Assembly: GCA_965249765.1 (NCBI GenBank)
Contig: CBDFMR010000003.1
Span: forward strand, 180,954-244,953
Direction of reading: 5' to 3'
From: CBDFMR01 sp965249765
Lineage (GTDB): Bacteria > Bacteroidota > Bacteroidia > Chitinophagales > Saprospiraceae
DNA: 64,000 bases
Both the position numbers and the translations under genes were made by a program. The notes beneath the pieces are model-generated. The model was not told the DNA's origin and searched no databases. It saw nothing but the letters and a program-made list of their open reading frames with translations. Shown here in pieces: positions 34,702 to 43,328 of the stretch; position 1 is the stretch's first letter, and each line of letters opens with the position of its first letter.

Positions 34702-35171
34702 TCTAACTACACAGAAGTTTATTGTCAATTTGCAAGAAACCTTACTAAAATGAATAGTCATATTATGCCCAAAAAGCATGTAAGTGTAACTCGTATAGCA
34801 CATATATGAGCTATTTCATTCTATAGTGTGTGAGAAGATGCCCTTTAGTGAAAGTGGATCAAGAATGCAGTCTTATGCCATAGAGTATCTCTCCATAAAG
34901 CCGAGATGACGGTCTGCACGGCGAGATGTCGGGAGGTAAGAAATAAAATGTGTACGATATTACCCCGATCTTTAGATCGGGGTAATATCTTAGAAAACGG
35001 AATAGGATTGGCGAGATTTTTGACCAAAAATCATGACAGTGCGCATCGAGGAATGTTCTTTGAGGGTTTAGAAGAATTACATTGTTGATATGATTTCAGT
35101 ATTACCTCCTTGAAAGAAGGCTAAATTTTTAACTTTGGCACCCTAAGATCCAGATACTAAAACCACGTTAC
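34702..35171 (+). other. Intergenic region with a perfect hairpin and a promoter
   Basis: 470 bp without a supported gene. At 34956-34989 lies a perfect hairpin: 15-bp arms GATATTACCCCGATC / GATCGGGGTAATATC around loop TTTA, with no T run. Near the end, TTG (35110-35112)-N17-TAACTTTG (35130-35137) is a good promoter for the DoxX gene. Two 60-residue frames crossing the hairpin on opposite strands look like chance. Confidence 0.5.
35110..35137 (+). promoter_or_regulatory. Promoter TTG-N17-TAACTTTG for the DoxX-HAD operon
   Basis: A -33-like TTG and a -7 TAACTTTG with 17-bp spacing, 34 bp before the TTG start of the DoxX gene. Confidence 0.5.
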
Positions 35172-35588
35172 TTGAAAGACATAGCTGATCTCATTGCCAG
35201 ATTTCTTATTTCGTCTCTCTTCTTAATCGAGGCGATAGATTCTATATTTTTCTTTGAGAAAAATTTGGACACCATGAAAGAGTACGGCCTGACCTGGTAT
35301 CCCAATATTCTATTGATGGGTGCGATTACACTTCTTGTATTGGGAGGGATAATGGTACTAATAGGTTATTATGCCAATATCGGCGCTTTCTTACTCTTGC
35401 TCTATTGGGTGCCATTTACTTTTATAGTCTATTCATTTTGGAATGACCCCGAGGATTTGATGAGACTAAGTCAGCTTTACTTTATGAGAAACTTGGCAAT
35501 CTGCGCAGCTCTACTACTGCTTATCGCCAACGGTTCTGGTAAATACAGTGTGAAAAGATTGATCCATGTAATGAGATTACCCAAATGA
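35172..35588 (+). CDS. DoxX family membrane protein
   Basis: 138 residues with four membrane helices (about 5-25, 43-66, 70-92 and 105-122) and the DoxX pattern RFLISSLFLIEAIDSIFFFEKNLDTMKEYGL then LGGIMVLIGYYANIGAFLLLLYWVPFTF. The family includes the small subunit of archaeal thiosulfate:quinone oxidoreductase and actinobacterial DoxX, but most members have no known role. The TTG start at 35172 follows a promoter by 34 bp. The stop overlaps the next ATG by 4 bp. Confidence 0.82.
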   Translation: MKDIADLIARFLISSLFLIEAIDSIFFFEKNLDTMKEYGLTWYPNILLMGAITLLVLGGIMVLIGYYANIGAFLLLLYWVPFTFIVYSFWNDPEDLMRLSQLYFMRNLAICAALLLLIANGSGKYSVKRLIHVMRLPK

Positions 35589-36271
35589 TGGAGTGGCTAT
35601 TTTTTGACCTAGATAATACCTTGGTTGATTTTTCTGCATCGTCTGTTGAATCCTTTGGTCAGTTAATGAAGGACCTAGAAATTGATGGTCGTGACTTATA
35701 TCCGAAGTACCAAATTCATAATATAAAGGCGTGGAAGGATTTTGAGAATGGTATTATCGATGAGCATGTACTTAGAACCAGACGCTTTGCTGAGTTCTTC
35801 ACTGAAATAAGAGTAATTGCTGACCCCGTCATGGCCAATAGAGACTATCTGGCTGGCCTTATTTCGCATATACGAATGTACCCCGGAGTTGCCCACCTTA
35901 TCGAGGAGTTAAAGACTACCTATAAAATTGCGATTGTCACGAATGGTTTGCAAGAAGTAAGCAGGCCCAAAATAGAGTTACTAGGACTTGATAAAAAATT
36001 TGATGCGGCATTCGTCTCAGGAGAAGTAGGAGCTGCAAAACCGACGAAGAGATTCTTTGATTATTGTTTTCAATACCTGAAGCTTCATGATACATCAAAA
36101 ACCATGATCATTGGAGATTCTCAGAATTCCGATATAAGAGGTGGCAACGATTATGGCATGACATCGGTCTGGATTAGCCATGGTCGTGTACTTAACGAGG
36201 AAGAAGCGATCCCTGACCTCATCGTTGACAATGTCTTGGAATTGCCTGATGTCTTGTTAAAATATTCGTAG
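35585..36271 (+). CDS. YjjG-type HAD pyrimidine 5'-nucleotidase
   Basis: 228 residues, HAD superfamily. Motif I FFDLDNTLVDF (about 6-16, nucleophile and acid Asp), motif II IVTNG (about 118-122), motif III Lys in AAKPTKRFFDYC (about 148-159), and motif IV MIIGDSQNSDIRGGNDYGM (about 176-194). The cap and IVTNGLQEVSRPKIELLGL fit the YjjG branch that removes non-canonical pyrimidine nucleotides. Translationally coupled to the DoxX gene (ATGA-type overlap). The exact substrate is inferred only. Confidence 0.85.
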   Translation: MMEWLFFDLDNTLVDFSASSVESFGQLMKDLEIDGRDLYPKYQIHNIKAWKDFENGIIDEHVLRTRRFAEFFTEIRVIADPVMANRDYLAGLISHIRMYPGVAHLIEELKTTYKIAIVTNGLQEVSRPKIELLGLDKKFDAAFVSGEVGAAKPTKRFFDYCFQYLKLHDTSKTMIIGDSQNSDIRGGNDYGMTSVWISHGRVLNEEEAIPDLIVDNVLELPDVLLKYS

Positions 36272-36301
36272 AATCAAGCAGAGAGAAATAAGATTATCGG
36301 A

Positions 36302-37174
36302 TTAATCCACCACACTCGTCTCAAGAACATCAGGGTTGAGTTTCTCACCACAATATTTGCAATATAGTGCATCATCCATGTGCCCTTCCTTTAGACAGTA
36401 CCTGCATGATACGGTTGTTACGTAATCTATATTCTTTTTGGCTTCTTTGAGGGATTCTGCTGTGATTATTCCTGTAGGGACAGCTATTATAGAGTACCCC
36501 ATGATCATAACCATGGATGCAAGGAATTGTCCAAAAGGAGTGATTGGAGCAATGTCTCCGTATCCTACAGTTGTCAATGTGACAATCGCCCAGTAAACTG
36601 ACCTAGGAATGCTATCGAAAGTTGGATTGACGCTGCCTTCTACAAGATACATTATAGAGCCCAGGATGCATACAAGAATAAGAATACCAAATAGGAATAC
36701 GGATATTTTGGGTAAACTTGCTCGGAGAGCTTTGGAAATAACTAGTCCTTGCCTGACAAAGCTTACTAGCCTAAATATTCTGAATACCCTCAATAACCTT
36801 AAGGCACGTACGACAACCGCTACATGACCACCTGGAATGAAGAATTCGATGTAAGTGGGAATAATCGCCAGTAGATCAATCACGCCAAAGAAGCTTGTGG
36901 CATACTTCATAGGCCTATGAACACAGTATAACCTTAGGATATATTCAACTGTAAAAAATGCAGTAAAAGCCCATTCAAGAATGAGAAATTCGTCATGATA
37001 TTTTTTGTCGAGGGAGGGAACACTCTCCATCATCACAATTGCTACACTCACAAGGATGAAGATCATTAGGATAATATCAAATGTCTTCCCTGCACGAGTT
37101 TCCGTCTCGAAGATTATCTCATGCAATCGCTCGCGACCATATCCAAAATCCGGTTCGCTATTAGCCTTAGGCAT
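36302..37174 (-). CDS. Voltage-gated K+ channel with C-terminal zinc-ribbon-like tail
   Basis: 290 residues, one six-helix Kv-type subunit. S1-S3 about 33-125; S4 voltage sensor VVVRALRLLRVFRIFRLVSFVRQG (about 125-148, Arg every third residue); S5 about 160-180; pore loop with selectivity filter TLTTVGYGDIAP (about 207-218); S6 about 225-247. Cytoplasmic tail ends in CRYCLKEGHMDDALYCKYCGEKL (about 262-284), a double CxxC pattern that looks like a zinc ribbon. It would tetramerise in the inner membrane. Single-gene unit on the minus strand, convergent with the HAD gene. Confidence 0.9.
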   Translation of the reverse strand: MPKANSEPDFGYGRERLHEIIFETETRAGKTFDIILMIFILVSVAIVMMESVPSLDKKYHDEFLILEWAFTAFFTVEYILRLYCVHRPMKYATSFFGVIDLLAIIPTYIEFFIPGGHVAVVVRALRLLRVFRIFRLVSFVRQGLVISKALRASLPKISVFLFGILILVCILGSIMYLVEGSVNPTFDSIPRSVYWAIVTLTTVGYGDIAPITPFGQFLASMVMIMGYSIIAVPTGIITAESLKEAKKNIDYVTTVSCRYCLKEGHMDDALYCKYCGEKLNPDVLETSVVD

Positions 37175-37202
37175 TTTTAATATTAATTATTATTCTAATA
37201 TA

Positions 37203-38243
37203 TCAATAAGACTCCAATATTTGTTCCACATTCTTAATCAGTGTACTTCCATTAGGCGAAAATTTGGAATAATCTTGATCTTGTCGAGCCATGATCAACA
37301 ACATAAAGTTATCCGCCATTATTTCGTCTGGATGAATAATGTACTGTGTATTGCCTTTTATTTGGTCAAAGAAACTCTGCATGTACTCACCAGGAATCAC
37401 TGCCTTGCCTTGATCATCAGCTTTCAAAATTCCATCACTATCCATCTGATAAAGATCAAAATGCAAGTATCCAAAGAACGATGGTCTAGCAGGATCAGGT
37501 GGGGAAGACGAAACGATGACTGGTACGGCGTTTACACTTGAATCTCCATTTTTTAATTCTATAAAATAGCTGTCATCTATACCATCAGGATTGGTAAGGG
37601 CTATTTTTCTCAATGATTCAGGATAGACAGGATTAACATCTGACTTATAAAACCCTATCAGTTCGTACAGATTCTTCTTTAGTTCAGGCTTGGTCCTAGA
37701 TAGTATGTGAAATATCTCATGGAGCATTACAGCATAAAGTGTGTGACCCTGGTCTTCGGTCAAGACATTGTCAGGGATCAAAATGGCATTTTCTCTCGTA
37801 TAGTAAACATTGGGACCATAATGATTGGTCTTGATTTTGATGAGATCAATATTGTCAGTCCATAGCTTAGGATTCAATGCTCCTATGTTGTTATATGCAG
37901 AATCCATTGCTGCCTCGATAAGTTTTCTGTCAGATGCTGTAAAGTCACTTACCTCACTTCTCAGTAACTTGTGGTACTTAACGAGACAGTCAGCTCGGTC
38001 CTGACATGTCGTATGACCGAGCATTTGGATCTGCATGTCAACCATACTAATCCTGTCAAAAAAGCCTTCCATTTTATCCTGGACTATAACCTTGCTAGCA
38101 GCAATACTATCCAAGAATGAATAATTATTAGCCAATGAGGTATCGGTCGAATTGCTCATAACCTGCTTGCTATTTTTACACGCAAAGAGACCGACCATCA
38201 GAAAGCTCAATAATATGAACGTATGATTCATTTTGAATATCAT
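37203..38243 (-). CDS. Lipoprotein with HExxH zinc-metallopeptidase motif
   Basis: About 346 residues from ATG 38243 (an upstream Met at 38276 would overlap the previous gene by 32 bp and displace the signal peptide). Lipoprotein signal NHTFILLSFLMVGLFACKNSK. The motif YAVMLHEIFHILSR (about 181-194) is a HExxH zinc site. C-terminal half contains YFIELKNGDSSVNAVPVIVSS and HPDEIMADNFMLL (a possible third-ligand Glu). The family is not one I can name. Last gene of a minus-strand run yaaA, penicillin acylase, small membrane protein, this gene, with spacings of 20 bp or less, so a processing function at the envelope is plausible. Confidence 0.65.
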   Translation of the reverse strand: MIFKMNHTFILLSFLMVGLFACKNSKQVMSNSTDTSLANNYSFLDSIAASKVIVQDKMEGFFDRISMVDMQIQMLGHTTCQDRADCLVKYHKLLRSEVSDFTASDRKLIEAAMDSAYNNIGALNPKLWTDNIDLIKIKTNHYGPNVYYTRENAILIPDNVLTEDQGHTLYAVMLHEIFHILSRTKPELKKNLYELIGFYKSDVNPVYPESLRKIALTNPDGIDDSYFIELKNGDSSVNAVPVIVSSSPPDPARPSFFGYLHFDLYQMDSDGILKADDQGKAVIPGEYMQSFFDQIKGNTQYIIHPDEIMADNFMLLIMARQDQDYSKFSPNGSTLIKNVEQILESY

Positions 38244-38244
38244 G

Positions 38245-38589
38245 CTAAGTTTTAATTTGTGAAATGAGACCTCCAACCAGTGCAGCTAAAGCTCCTACTA
38301 TGGAGGGAATGGTTGCTGAGAGAATTATTCCACCGATCGATCCCGATTCACCAAATAGATCACCTATTAAGGTTGAAATACGATGATCATTGGTAAATGA
38401 AATGTAAGTACAAACCACACCAACCGTCAGGAAGATGATCAAGAAATTAATCCACATACTTTTTAAAGGCCGAAATTTGTTTACAATCCCAAACAGTAGA
38501 CCTATGACGACTACTATCCACCATGGGAAAATGTAAATTCCCAATAGATAGGTCACAGACCACAGTAATAAACGACTGGGTTTCATCAT
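38245..38589 (-). CDS. Small membrane protein, four helices
   Basis: 114 residues, mostly hydrophobic: helices about 7-27, 28-40, 47-67 and 87-110 (GGIILSATIPSIVGALAALVGGLIS). No recognised family. It sits 13 bp downstream of the acylase gene and one base before the chosen start of the lipoprotein metallopeptidase, so it is clearly within that operon. Confidence 0.65.
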   Translation of the reverse strand: MMKPSRLLLWSVTYLLGIYIFPWWIVVVIGLLFGIVNKFRPLKSMWINFLIIFLTVGVVCTYISFTNDHRISTLIGDLFGESGSIGGIILSATIPSIVGALAALVGGLISQIKT

Positions 38590-38602
38590 TTTGAAATTTT
38601 CT

Positions 38603-40990
38603 TTAAAAGCTTAAGATCTTAATGGGCTCTTTGATCTCATCAGGAGACTTAATATAGTTGAGTTTTTGGTACGTTCCTTTGGACCATTGGTCGATCATGT
38701 TTTTATAGTAGGGACTTGCTGGATTTCCGGACTGACCACCTGGATAGATGCCATAGGCTTCGATCTCGTCAGTCAGGCTGACAATCATACGCCAGGATGG
38801 ACCCCATCCGGCATTGCAAGCATTGATGACGTCTTCGTTTCCAGAAATGGCAAGATTCATTTCGCTAAATGCCGGCACTTCTAGATAATGCATAATGTTC
38901 ATCGGCTGATATTTGCCCCATTCAAGACCTTTTCCTGTGTCTGACAGATCCTTCAACTCATCAAGACTCCTTTCAAATGAGACAAGCGCGATGTCTTGAA
39001 AATCTTCTGTGGAAGGTGTTGACTCAAGATCAAAAAATCGACTATTGGGTTCTTCCTTCATTAGTTCTGCCAATCTCCATCCTTCTGGCATCAAAATGGA
39101 CTTGTCTTTTCTGATATCATATAGTTCATCCCAGACCAGACGATAGAAATTTCGATACCAGATATTAAAATAAGTAGGAGCGATAGATGCTTCATTATAG
39201 GTGAAGTCCCAGTCTTTCAATACTTCATACACACCATTAGAGGAGATTTCATTTTCCGCGATGGCTGACAACAACAAAGGTAGTACATCTCGGGCTTTAA
39301 TGCTGAGGTCATCATTTTGCATCTTCATCATCTGATCAATGTCGATGTTATCGGCTTGCTCTAGCAATTCATTTACTCGTCGTCCTCTATAATCTTCAAA
39401 TCGTCCTGTATAGTAATAAGGGTAGGATTCGTCTGTCGATCGCTGATTAGCAGAGGAAATAAAGCCTCTCTCTGGATTGAGCGTCTGTGGATTGTTTTCT
39501 CGATCGATAAAATCTTGCCATCCTGCATCATCAGTATCGCCTCTCTTAATAAATCTACCATCTTGGTTTAATTTCTTTGGGAACTTCCCATTGACCCTCA
39601 ATGCAATATCACCGTCTTTGGCTGCAAAAGCAAAGTTCTGAGCTGGCGTGATGAATGATTCGGTAGCCTTCAAGAAATCACCATAGTCTTTTGCCTCCAT
39701 GGCATCAATAAAAGTCATGAATTCTGGCTGGTCAGGTACATCATGAGCAAGCCACCTCATGGCAAGAGATTCGTCCCTCGTGACAGGACCCCAGGTCGTG
39801 TACTTTATGGTATCGTAGACTGGACGTCGATTACGAACTTTATATTCTTCAACGACGGTTTCAACCTCAAATCTGTCTCCATCTAGTATATATTCTTTTC
39901 TCGATTCGTCTGTCCATTTGATCTGATAATAGTCGAGTACATCTTGTCCTACGTTTGTCTCACCCCATGCAATGTGATTGTTGAATCCGATCATGATGCC
40001 AGGCATCCCAGGGAGTGTAACACCATAAGCATTGATGTCGGGTGTGACGATATGTATCTCATACCAAATGGATGGGAGAGTCAGCTTTAAATGGGGATCA
40101 TTACAAAGAATAGGTCGGCCACTTTTAGTCTTCGTTCCACTAACGGCCCAGTTGTTGCTTCCGGCTCCAGGGTCGAGTTGGTTGGTGCGAAACTCGTCAT
40201 AATTGACCTTGTCAGGAAGGGGATAAAGACCAGCGATAGGTTCTATTTCATTGAAAGCTGTTCCTCGAGGAATGACCGGTGATTCTTTCTTATTGATCTC
40301 AGGATATAGATAATCAAAAGTTTCTCTTCCAAAATGGTTCAAAGCATTTGTGCTGGCTATATCTTGTTCTCCACTGCACAAAACCTCGGCCATCGTTTTT
40401 AAAAATAGGGCAGACTTGTAGAGTGACCATTCTTCGGGTTCACATTCGATGAGTTTGTATTCTATAGGATAGTCCTTTGGTTCTAGATTGTTGATAAAGT
40501 AGTTTATACCCTCTCCATAGGATTTTACTAGTTTTAGTTTTTCTGGAAATTTCTTCCATCCCACCACTGCATTCCTCGCCGCATGAGGTAGCCCAAACCT
40601 TCTCTTCTCCATGTCCTTTCTGATCATTTTGTGACCGAGAATTTCTGAGAGTCGACCGTCCGCTGCTCGAGTAGATAGGTCCATCTGGAACAATCGATCC
40701 GAAGCTTCGACATAACCTTGAGCGAAAAGTGCATCCCCTAATGTCGAAGCAAATATGTGAGGAACTGCTCTTTCATCGTACACGATTTCTATCTTTCCAT
40801 CCCTTCCTTCAATATCATGATGGATGGAGGAATCATCGTATCTGCTATTCCATAATCCAGTAAATGGGTGTAATATTTTTCCTAGTGATGGAATTACGAC
40901 CTCTTCACTGACCCTGATTTTATTATTGAATGTCGAAGTGAGAAAAAGAGTAATGAAGCTTACTGCAGCTATTTTAATCCATTGAATCAT
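38603..40990 (-). CDS. Penicillin acylase family protein (Ntn amidohydrolase)
   Basis: 795 residues, normal for the family. Starts with a hydrophobic export segment (IKIAAVSFITLFLTSTF). The A-chain region has EIVYDERAVPHIFASTLGDALFAQGYVEASDRLFQMDL (about 68-106). The autoprocessing site GAGSNNWAVSG gives the N-terminal nucleophile Ser at about residue 278, followed by NDPHLKLTLPSIWYEIHI and FNNHIAWGETNVGQD (B chain). Family members hydrolyse amide bonds of beta-lactams, N-acyl-homoserine lactones or cyclic lipopeptides in the periplasm; the substrate here is unknown. Its start overlaps the stop of yaaA by 4 bp. Confidence 0.92.
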   Translation of the reverse strand: MIQWIKIAAVSFITLFLTSTFNNKIRVSEEVVIPSLGKILHPFTGLWNSRYDDSSIHHDIEGRDGKIEIVYDERAVPHIFASTLGDALFAQGYVEASDRLFQMDLSTRAADGRLSEILGHKMIRKDMEKRRFGLPHAARNAVVGWKKFPEKLKLVKSYGEGINYFINNLEPKDYPIEYKLIECEPEEWSLYKSALFLKTMAEVLCSGEQDIASTNALNHFGRETFDYLYPEINKKESPVIPRGTAFNEIEPIAGLYPLPDKVNYDEFRTNQLDPGAGSNNWAVSGTKTKSGRPILCNDPHLKLTLPSIWYEIHIVTPDINAYGVTLPGMPGIMIGFNNHIAWGETNVGQDVLDYYQIKWTDESRKEYILDGDRFEVETVVEEYKVRNRRPVYDTIKYTTWGPVTRDESLAMRWLAHDVPDQPEFMTFIDAMEAKDYGDFLKATESFITPAQNFAFAAKDGDIALRVNGKFPKKLNQDGRFIKRGDTDDAGWQDFIDRENNPQTLNPERGFISSANQRSTDESYPYYYTGRFEDYRGRRVNELLEQADNIDIDQMMKMQNDDLSIKARDVLPLLLSAIAENEISSNGVYEVLKDWDFTYNEASIAPTYFNIWYRNFYRLVWDELYDIRKDKSILMPEGWRLAELMKEEPNSRFFDLESTPSTEDFQDIALVSFERSLDELKDLSDTGKGLEWGKYQPMNIMHYLEVPAFSEMNLAISGNEDVINACNAGWGPSWRMIVSLTDEIEAYGIYPGGQSGNPASPYYKNMIDQWSKGTYQKLNYIKSPDEIKEPIKILSF

Positions 40991-41748
40991 CTTACAAAGG
41001 TATAATTAGTATCTGTCGACAGGTCTTTATTGAATTTATACTTGTCTATATTAAAACGTTTGATCTTCTCCAAATCGTTGATTTTCTCACTAATAATGTA
41101 CCTGGCCATTTTACCTCGGGCTTCTTTGGCATAGTAGGAGAGAAACTTGAGTTTGCCGTCTTTGTATTCCTTAAAGGTAAAGTGAATCACTTTTGCTTTG
41201 AGTATTTTCTTTTTCACGCTTTTAAAATACTCATCAGAAGCGAGATTTATTATTATATCATCTGACTGATTTTCGAGATCACGATTTATCTCATGCGTAA
41301 TCTTATCCCCCCAATAGTGATAAAGATTTGTCCCATGATCAGTTTTAAATTTGTTTCCCATCTCAAATCTATATGGTTGGATCATATCACAAGGTTTCAA
41401 GTAACCATAAAGACCCGATAGAATGCGTAGGTGTTTTTGAGAAAAGGCTATCTCACTTTTACTCATGCTGAGAGCATCCAATCCACGATAGACGTCACCT
41501 GCAAACATGTACAATGCATTGAAATGATTCTTGTCGGATTTCCTCAACTTGAAGTTTTTGAATCGCTCGAGGTTTTCCATTGCGATGGCTTCGCTTGATT
41601 TGTAGAGATTCTTTAATGCCTCAGAGTCTAATTTTTTAAGAAACCTTATGAGCTCGTTTGACTCCTTGAAAAATACCGGAGTGGTTTTTTTGGTTGTTGT
41701 TTTATCGCATAATAACAGACCCTTTGAAGGGGAAAGGAGAATCAGCAT
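40987..41748 (-). CDS. yaaA: Peroxide stress protein YaaA
   Basis: 253 residues, DUF328/YaaA family. Signatures are LILLSPSKGL (about 2-11), ALYMFAGDVYRGLDALSMS (about 77-95), ILSGLYGYLKPCDMIQPYRFEMG (about 109-131), and YYAKEARGKMARYIISEKI near 205-223. In E. coli YaaA lowers free intracellular iron under H2O2 stress and binds DNA. First gene of the operon that continues with penicillin acylase (ATGA overlap). Confidence 0.93.
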   Translation of the reverse strand: MLILLSPSKGLLLCDKTTTKKTTPVFFKESNELIRFLKKLDSEALKNLYKSSEAIAMENLERFKNFKLRKSDKNHFNALYMFAGDVYRGLDALSMSKSEIAFSQKHLRILSGLYGYLKPCDMIQPYRFEMGNKFKTDHGTNLYHYWGDKITHEINRDLENQSDDIIINLASDEYFKSVKKKILKAKVIHFTFKEYKDGKLKFLSYYAKEARGKMARYIISEKINDLEKIKRFNIDKYKFNKDLSTDTNYTFVR

Positions 41749-41778
41749 GACTATTGATGATCTTTAGGCGTAAATATA

Positions 41779-41815
41779 AAAAAGCCTCATCCGGTAATAC
41801 CGATATGAGGCTTTT
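41779..41815 (-). terminator. Terminator between DUF1573 and yaaA
   Basis: Imperfect stem AAAAAGCCTCATCCGGTA / TACCGATATGAGGCTTTT with A and T runs on the two sides. On the minus strand it follows the DUF1573 stop by about 20 bp and ends in T6. Confidence 0.75.
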
Positions 41816-41836
41816 AGTATTTTATATTATCGAAGC

Positions 41837-42286
41837 TTAGTTACCTCCGCTTATAATGCTTGGGGTACCTGCTGGTACGCTATCTTCTTTCTCAGCTGGT
41901 AAAACCTTGCCGATTACCTTTACCACATGAGGGTCTCCTCCTTCATTGGTAGTGATCTTAATGGTCTTGTTTATGTTGCCAACACGATTTGTGGCATATC
42001 GTACTTCGATCTTAGAATCTTCACCTGGTATGATTGGCTCTTTAGGCCAGATAGGGACGGTACATCCACAACTACCTCTAGCATTCTTAATAACTAGGGG
42101 CTCAGTACCTGTATTTGTAAATTTTAATACTCTGAGTGGCTCACCATTATGCTCTATTGTTCCAAAATCTACAGTCATAGACTCAAATGTCATTATAGGC
42201 CCGTCAGATCCAGGTTCTCCAGTCTGAGCAAAGGATGCAATTGCAAGCAGAGCTACGATAAGTCCTGTTGAGAATATTTTTTTCAT
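41837..42286 (-). CDS. DUF1573 domain secreted protein
   Basis: 149 residues with a signal peptide (MKKIFSTGLIVALLAIASFA) and a single DUF1573 Ig-like domain: MTVDFGTIEHNGEPLRVLKFTNTGTEPLVIKNARGSCGCTVPIWPKEPIIPGEDSKIEVRY (about 39-100), including the hallmark GSCGCT. Such proteins are abundant in the Bacteroidota periplasm or surface; their function is not established. Own terminator downstream. Confidence 0.9.
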   Translation of the reverse strand: MKKIFSTGLIVALLAIASFAQTGEPGSDGPIMTFESMTVDFGTIEHNGEPLRVLKFTNTGTEPLVIKNARGSCGCTVPIWPKEPIIPGEDSKIEVRYATNRVGNINKTIKITTNEGGDPHVVKVIGKVLPAEKEDSVPAGTPSIISGGN

Positions 42287-42626
42287 AATTTATTTTTTAA
42301 TGTCGGTTCAAAATTAATAGAATATGATAAGAATCGAAAGTATTCTAGGTAAGTATGCTGTTAATGATACGTTAATCACCAAAACTGTACCATTCTGACG
42401 TGGGAAAATACCTGTAGTTACTATCTTGAGAGCATCTTCAGAAAATTTTAACGAGTTATTGATCCAAATCAATAAAGGGTACCTCTATATACCCCATTCA
42501 CTAGTTGAACAAAATCCCAATGAGATTTCTAATTAATTTTTTTGACTTCATACTTCGTTAAATTTCAGTCGAATAGCAAAGGCTATGTTCCCTCAATTTG
42601 CCTTGCCTAAAGCCAAAATAATTTAA

Positions 42627-43182
42627 TGTCTCACTCTGGGGGGAAATCCCTCGCCTTTAGGCGAAGACTTTAGTTTTATATTTTTGTGTGGTGCAGAATT
42701 ACCGAAAGACATCACATACAACATACGACTGTAAATACCATATAGTATGGATCACAAAGTATAGGAAGGAAGTATTGGGAGGCCAGGTTGGAATACGGGT
42801 GCGAGAATTAGTAAGAGAGATATGTAAACGACAAGATGTTGAGATAATACGTGGACATGTTTCGAGAGAACATGTTCACCTGTTTGTTAGTGTACCTCCA
42901 CATTTAGCCATTTCAAAGTTAGTCCAGTATTTGAAAGGTAAAAGTTCGTACAAACTAATGCAGGAGAATAAACAGATATCAAGATTATTCTAGAGTCGGC
43001 ACGTTTGGGCACGAGGGTATTTTGTAGCTACATCAGGAAATATAACAGATGAAGTAATAATGGGATACATCAAAAATCAAGATAACAATGGAAATGAGAA
43101 CGAAGAATTCACAACTGTAAAGTAACTTTAGTCGCCTTTAGGCGAAATCAAACCTATCGGTCTTTAGCCGATAGTAGTTTAG
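42627..43182 (+). mobile_element. IS200/IS605-group element (copy B) inside the MITE
   Basis: 556 bp. Borders are fixed by comparison with the empty MITE (AATTTAA/TTTCAAC). No target duplication and no terminal inverted repeats, as expected for Y1 transposons. Hairpins CGCCTTTAGGCG near the left end, and CGCCTTTAGGCG plus CTATCGGTCTTTAGCCGATAG near the right. Ends match copy A (GTCTCA ... AGTTTAG), but the transposase is a different family member. Confidence 0.85.
42688..43125 (+). pseudogene. IS200-like Y1 transposase with an in-frame stop
   Basis: From GTG 42688: VQNYRKTSHTTYDCKYHIVW, HUH motif in VSREHVHLFVSVPP (about 70-83), LKGKSSYKLMQE, then RLF followed by TAG at 42991-42993, then SRHVWARGYFVATSGNITDEV and the catalytic Tyr segment IMGYIKNQ to the TAA at 43123. 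The family has Trp at the stop position (FWGRHxWARGYF), so a TGG to TAG change is the simplest cause. The truncated product lacks the nucleophile Tyr and cannot be active. Confidence 0.85.
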
Positions 43183-43284
43183 TTTCAACTTAATTCAGTA
43201 GTAAATAGAGGTACCCTAAAATCAAAGAAACATTAAGAAGGAATGACGCCAATTATTCCGGTCTATCCTCGTGCACATTATTTG

Positions 43285-43292
43285 TATCTTTG
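43285..43292 (+). promoter_or_regulatory. -7 box (TATCTTTG) for the E1 dehydrogenase gene
   Basis: TATCTTTG 37-44 bp before the ATG at 43329, matching TAnnTTTG. Confidence 0.45.
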
Positions 43293-43328
43293 GCCACAGT
43301 TAGTAACAGCTTAATAGTCCAACATTAG

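Larger units (their letters stand above)
42477..43216. mobile_element. 184-bp MITE (copy 1) carrying an IS200 insertion
   Basis: 42477-42626 and 43183-43216 together match the uninterrupted element at 47422-47605 (184 bp) with only two base differences. The ends are inverted repeats GGGTACCTCTAT / ATAGAGGTACCC. The flanks read TAAA on both sides, a possible 4-bp target duplication. No coding capacity, so a non-autonomous element mobilised by an unknown transposase. Confidence 0.8.

Noticed and set aside
34845..35088. Two overlapping 60-residue ORFs
   Set aside because: They read through a perfect palindrome on both strands, so their matching sequences are a symmetry effect.
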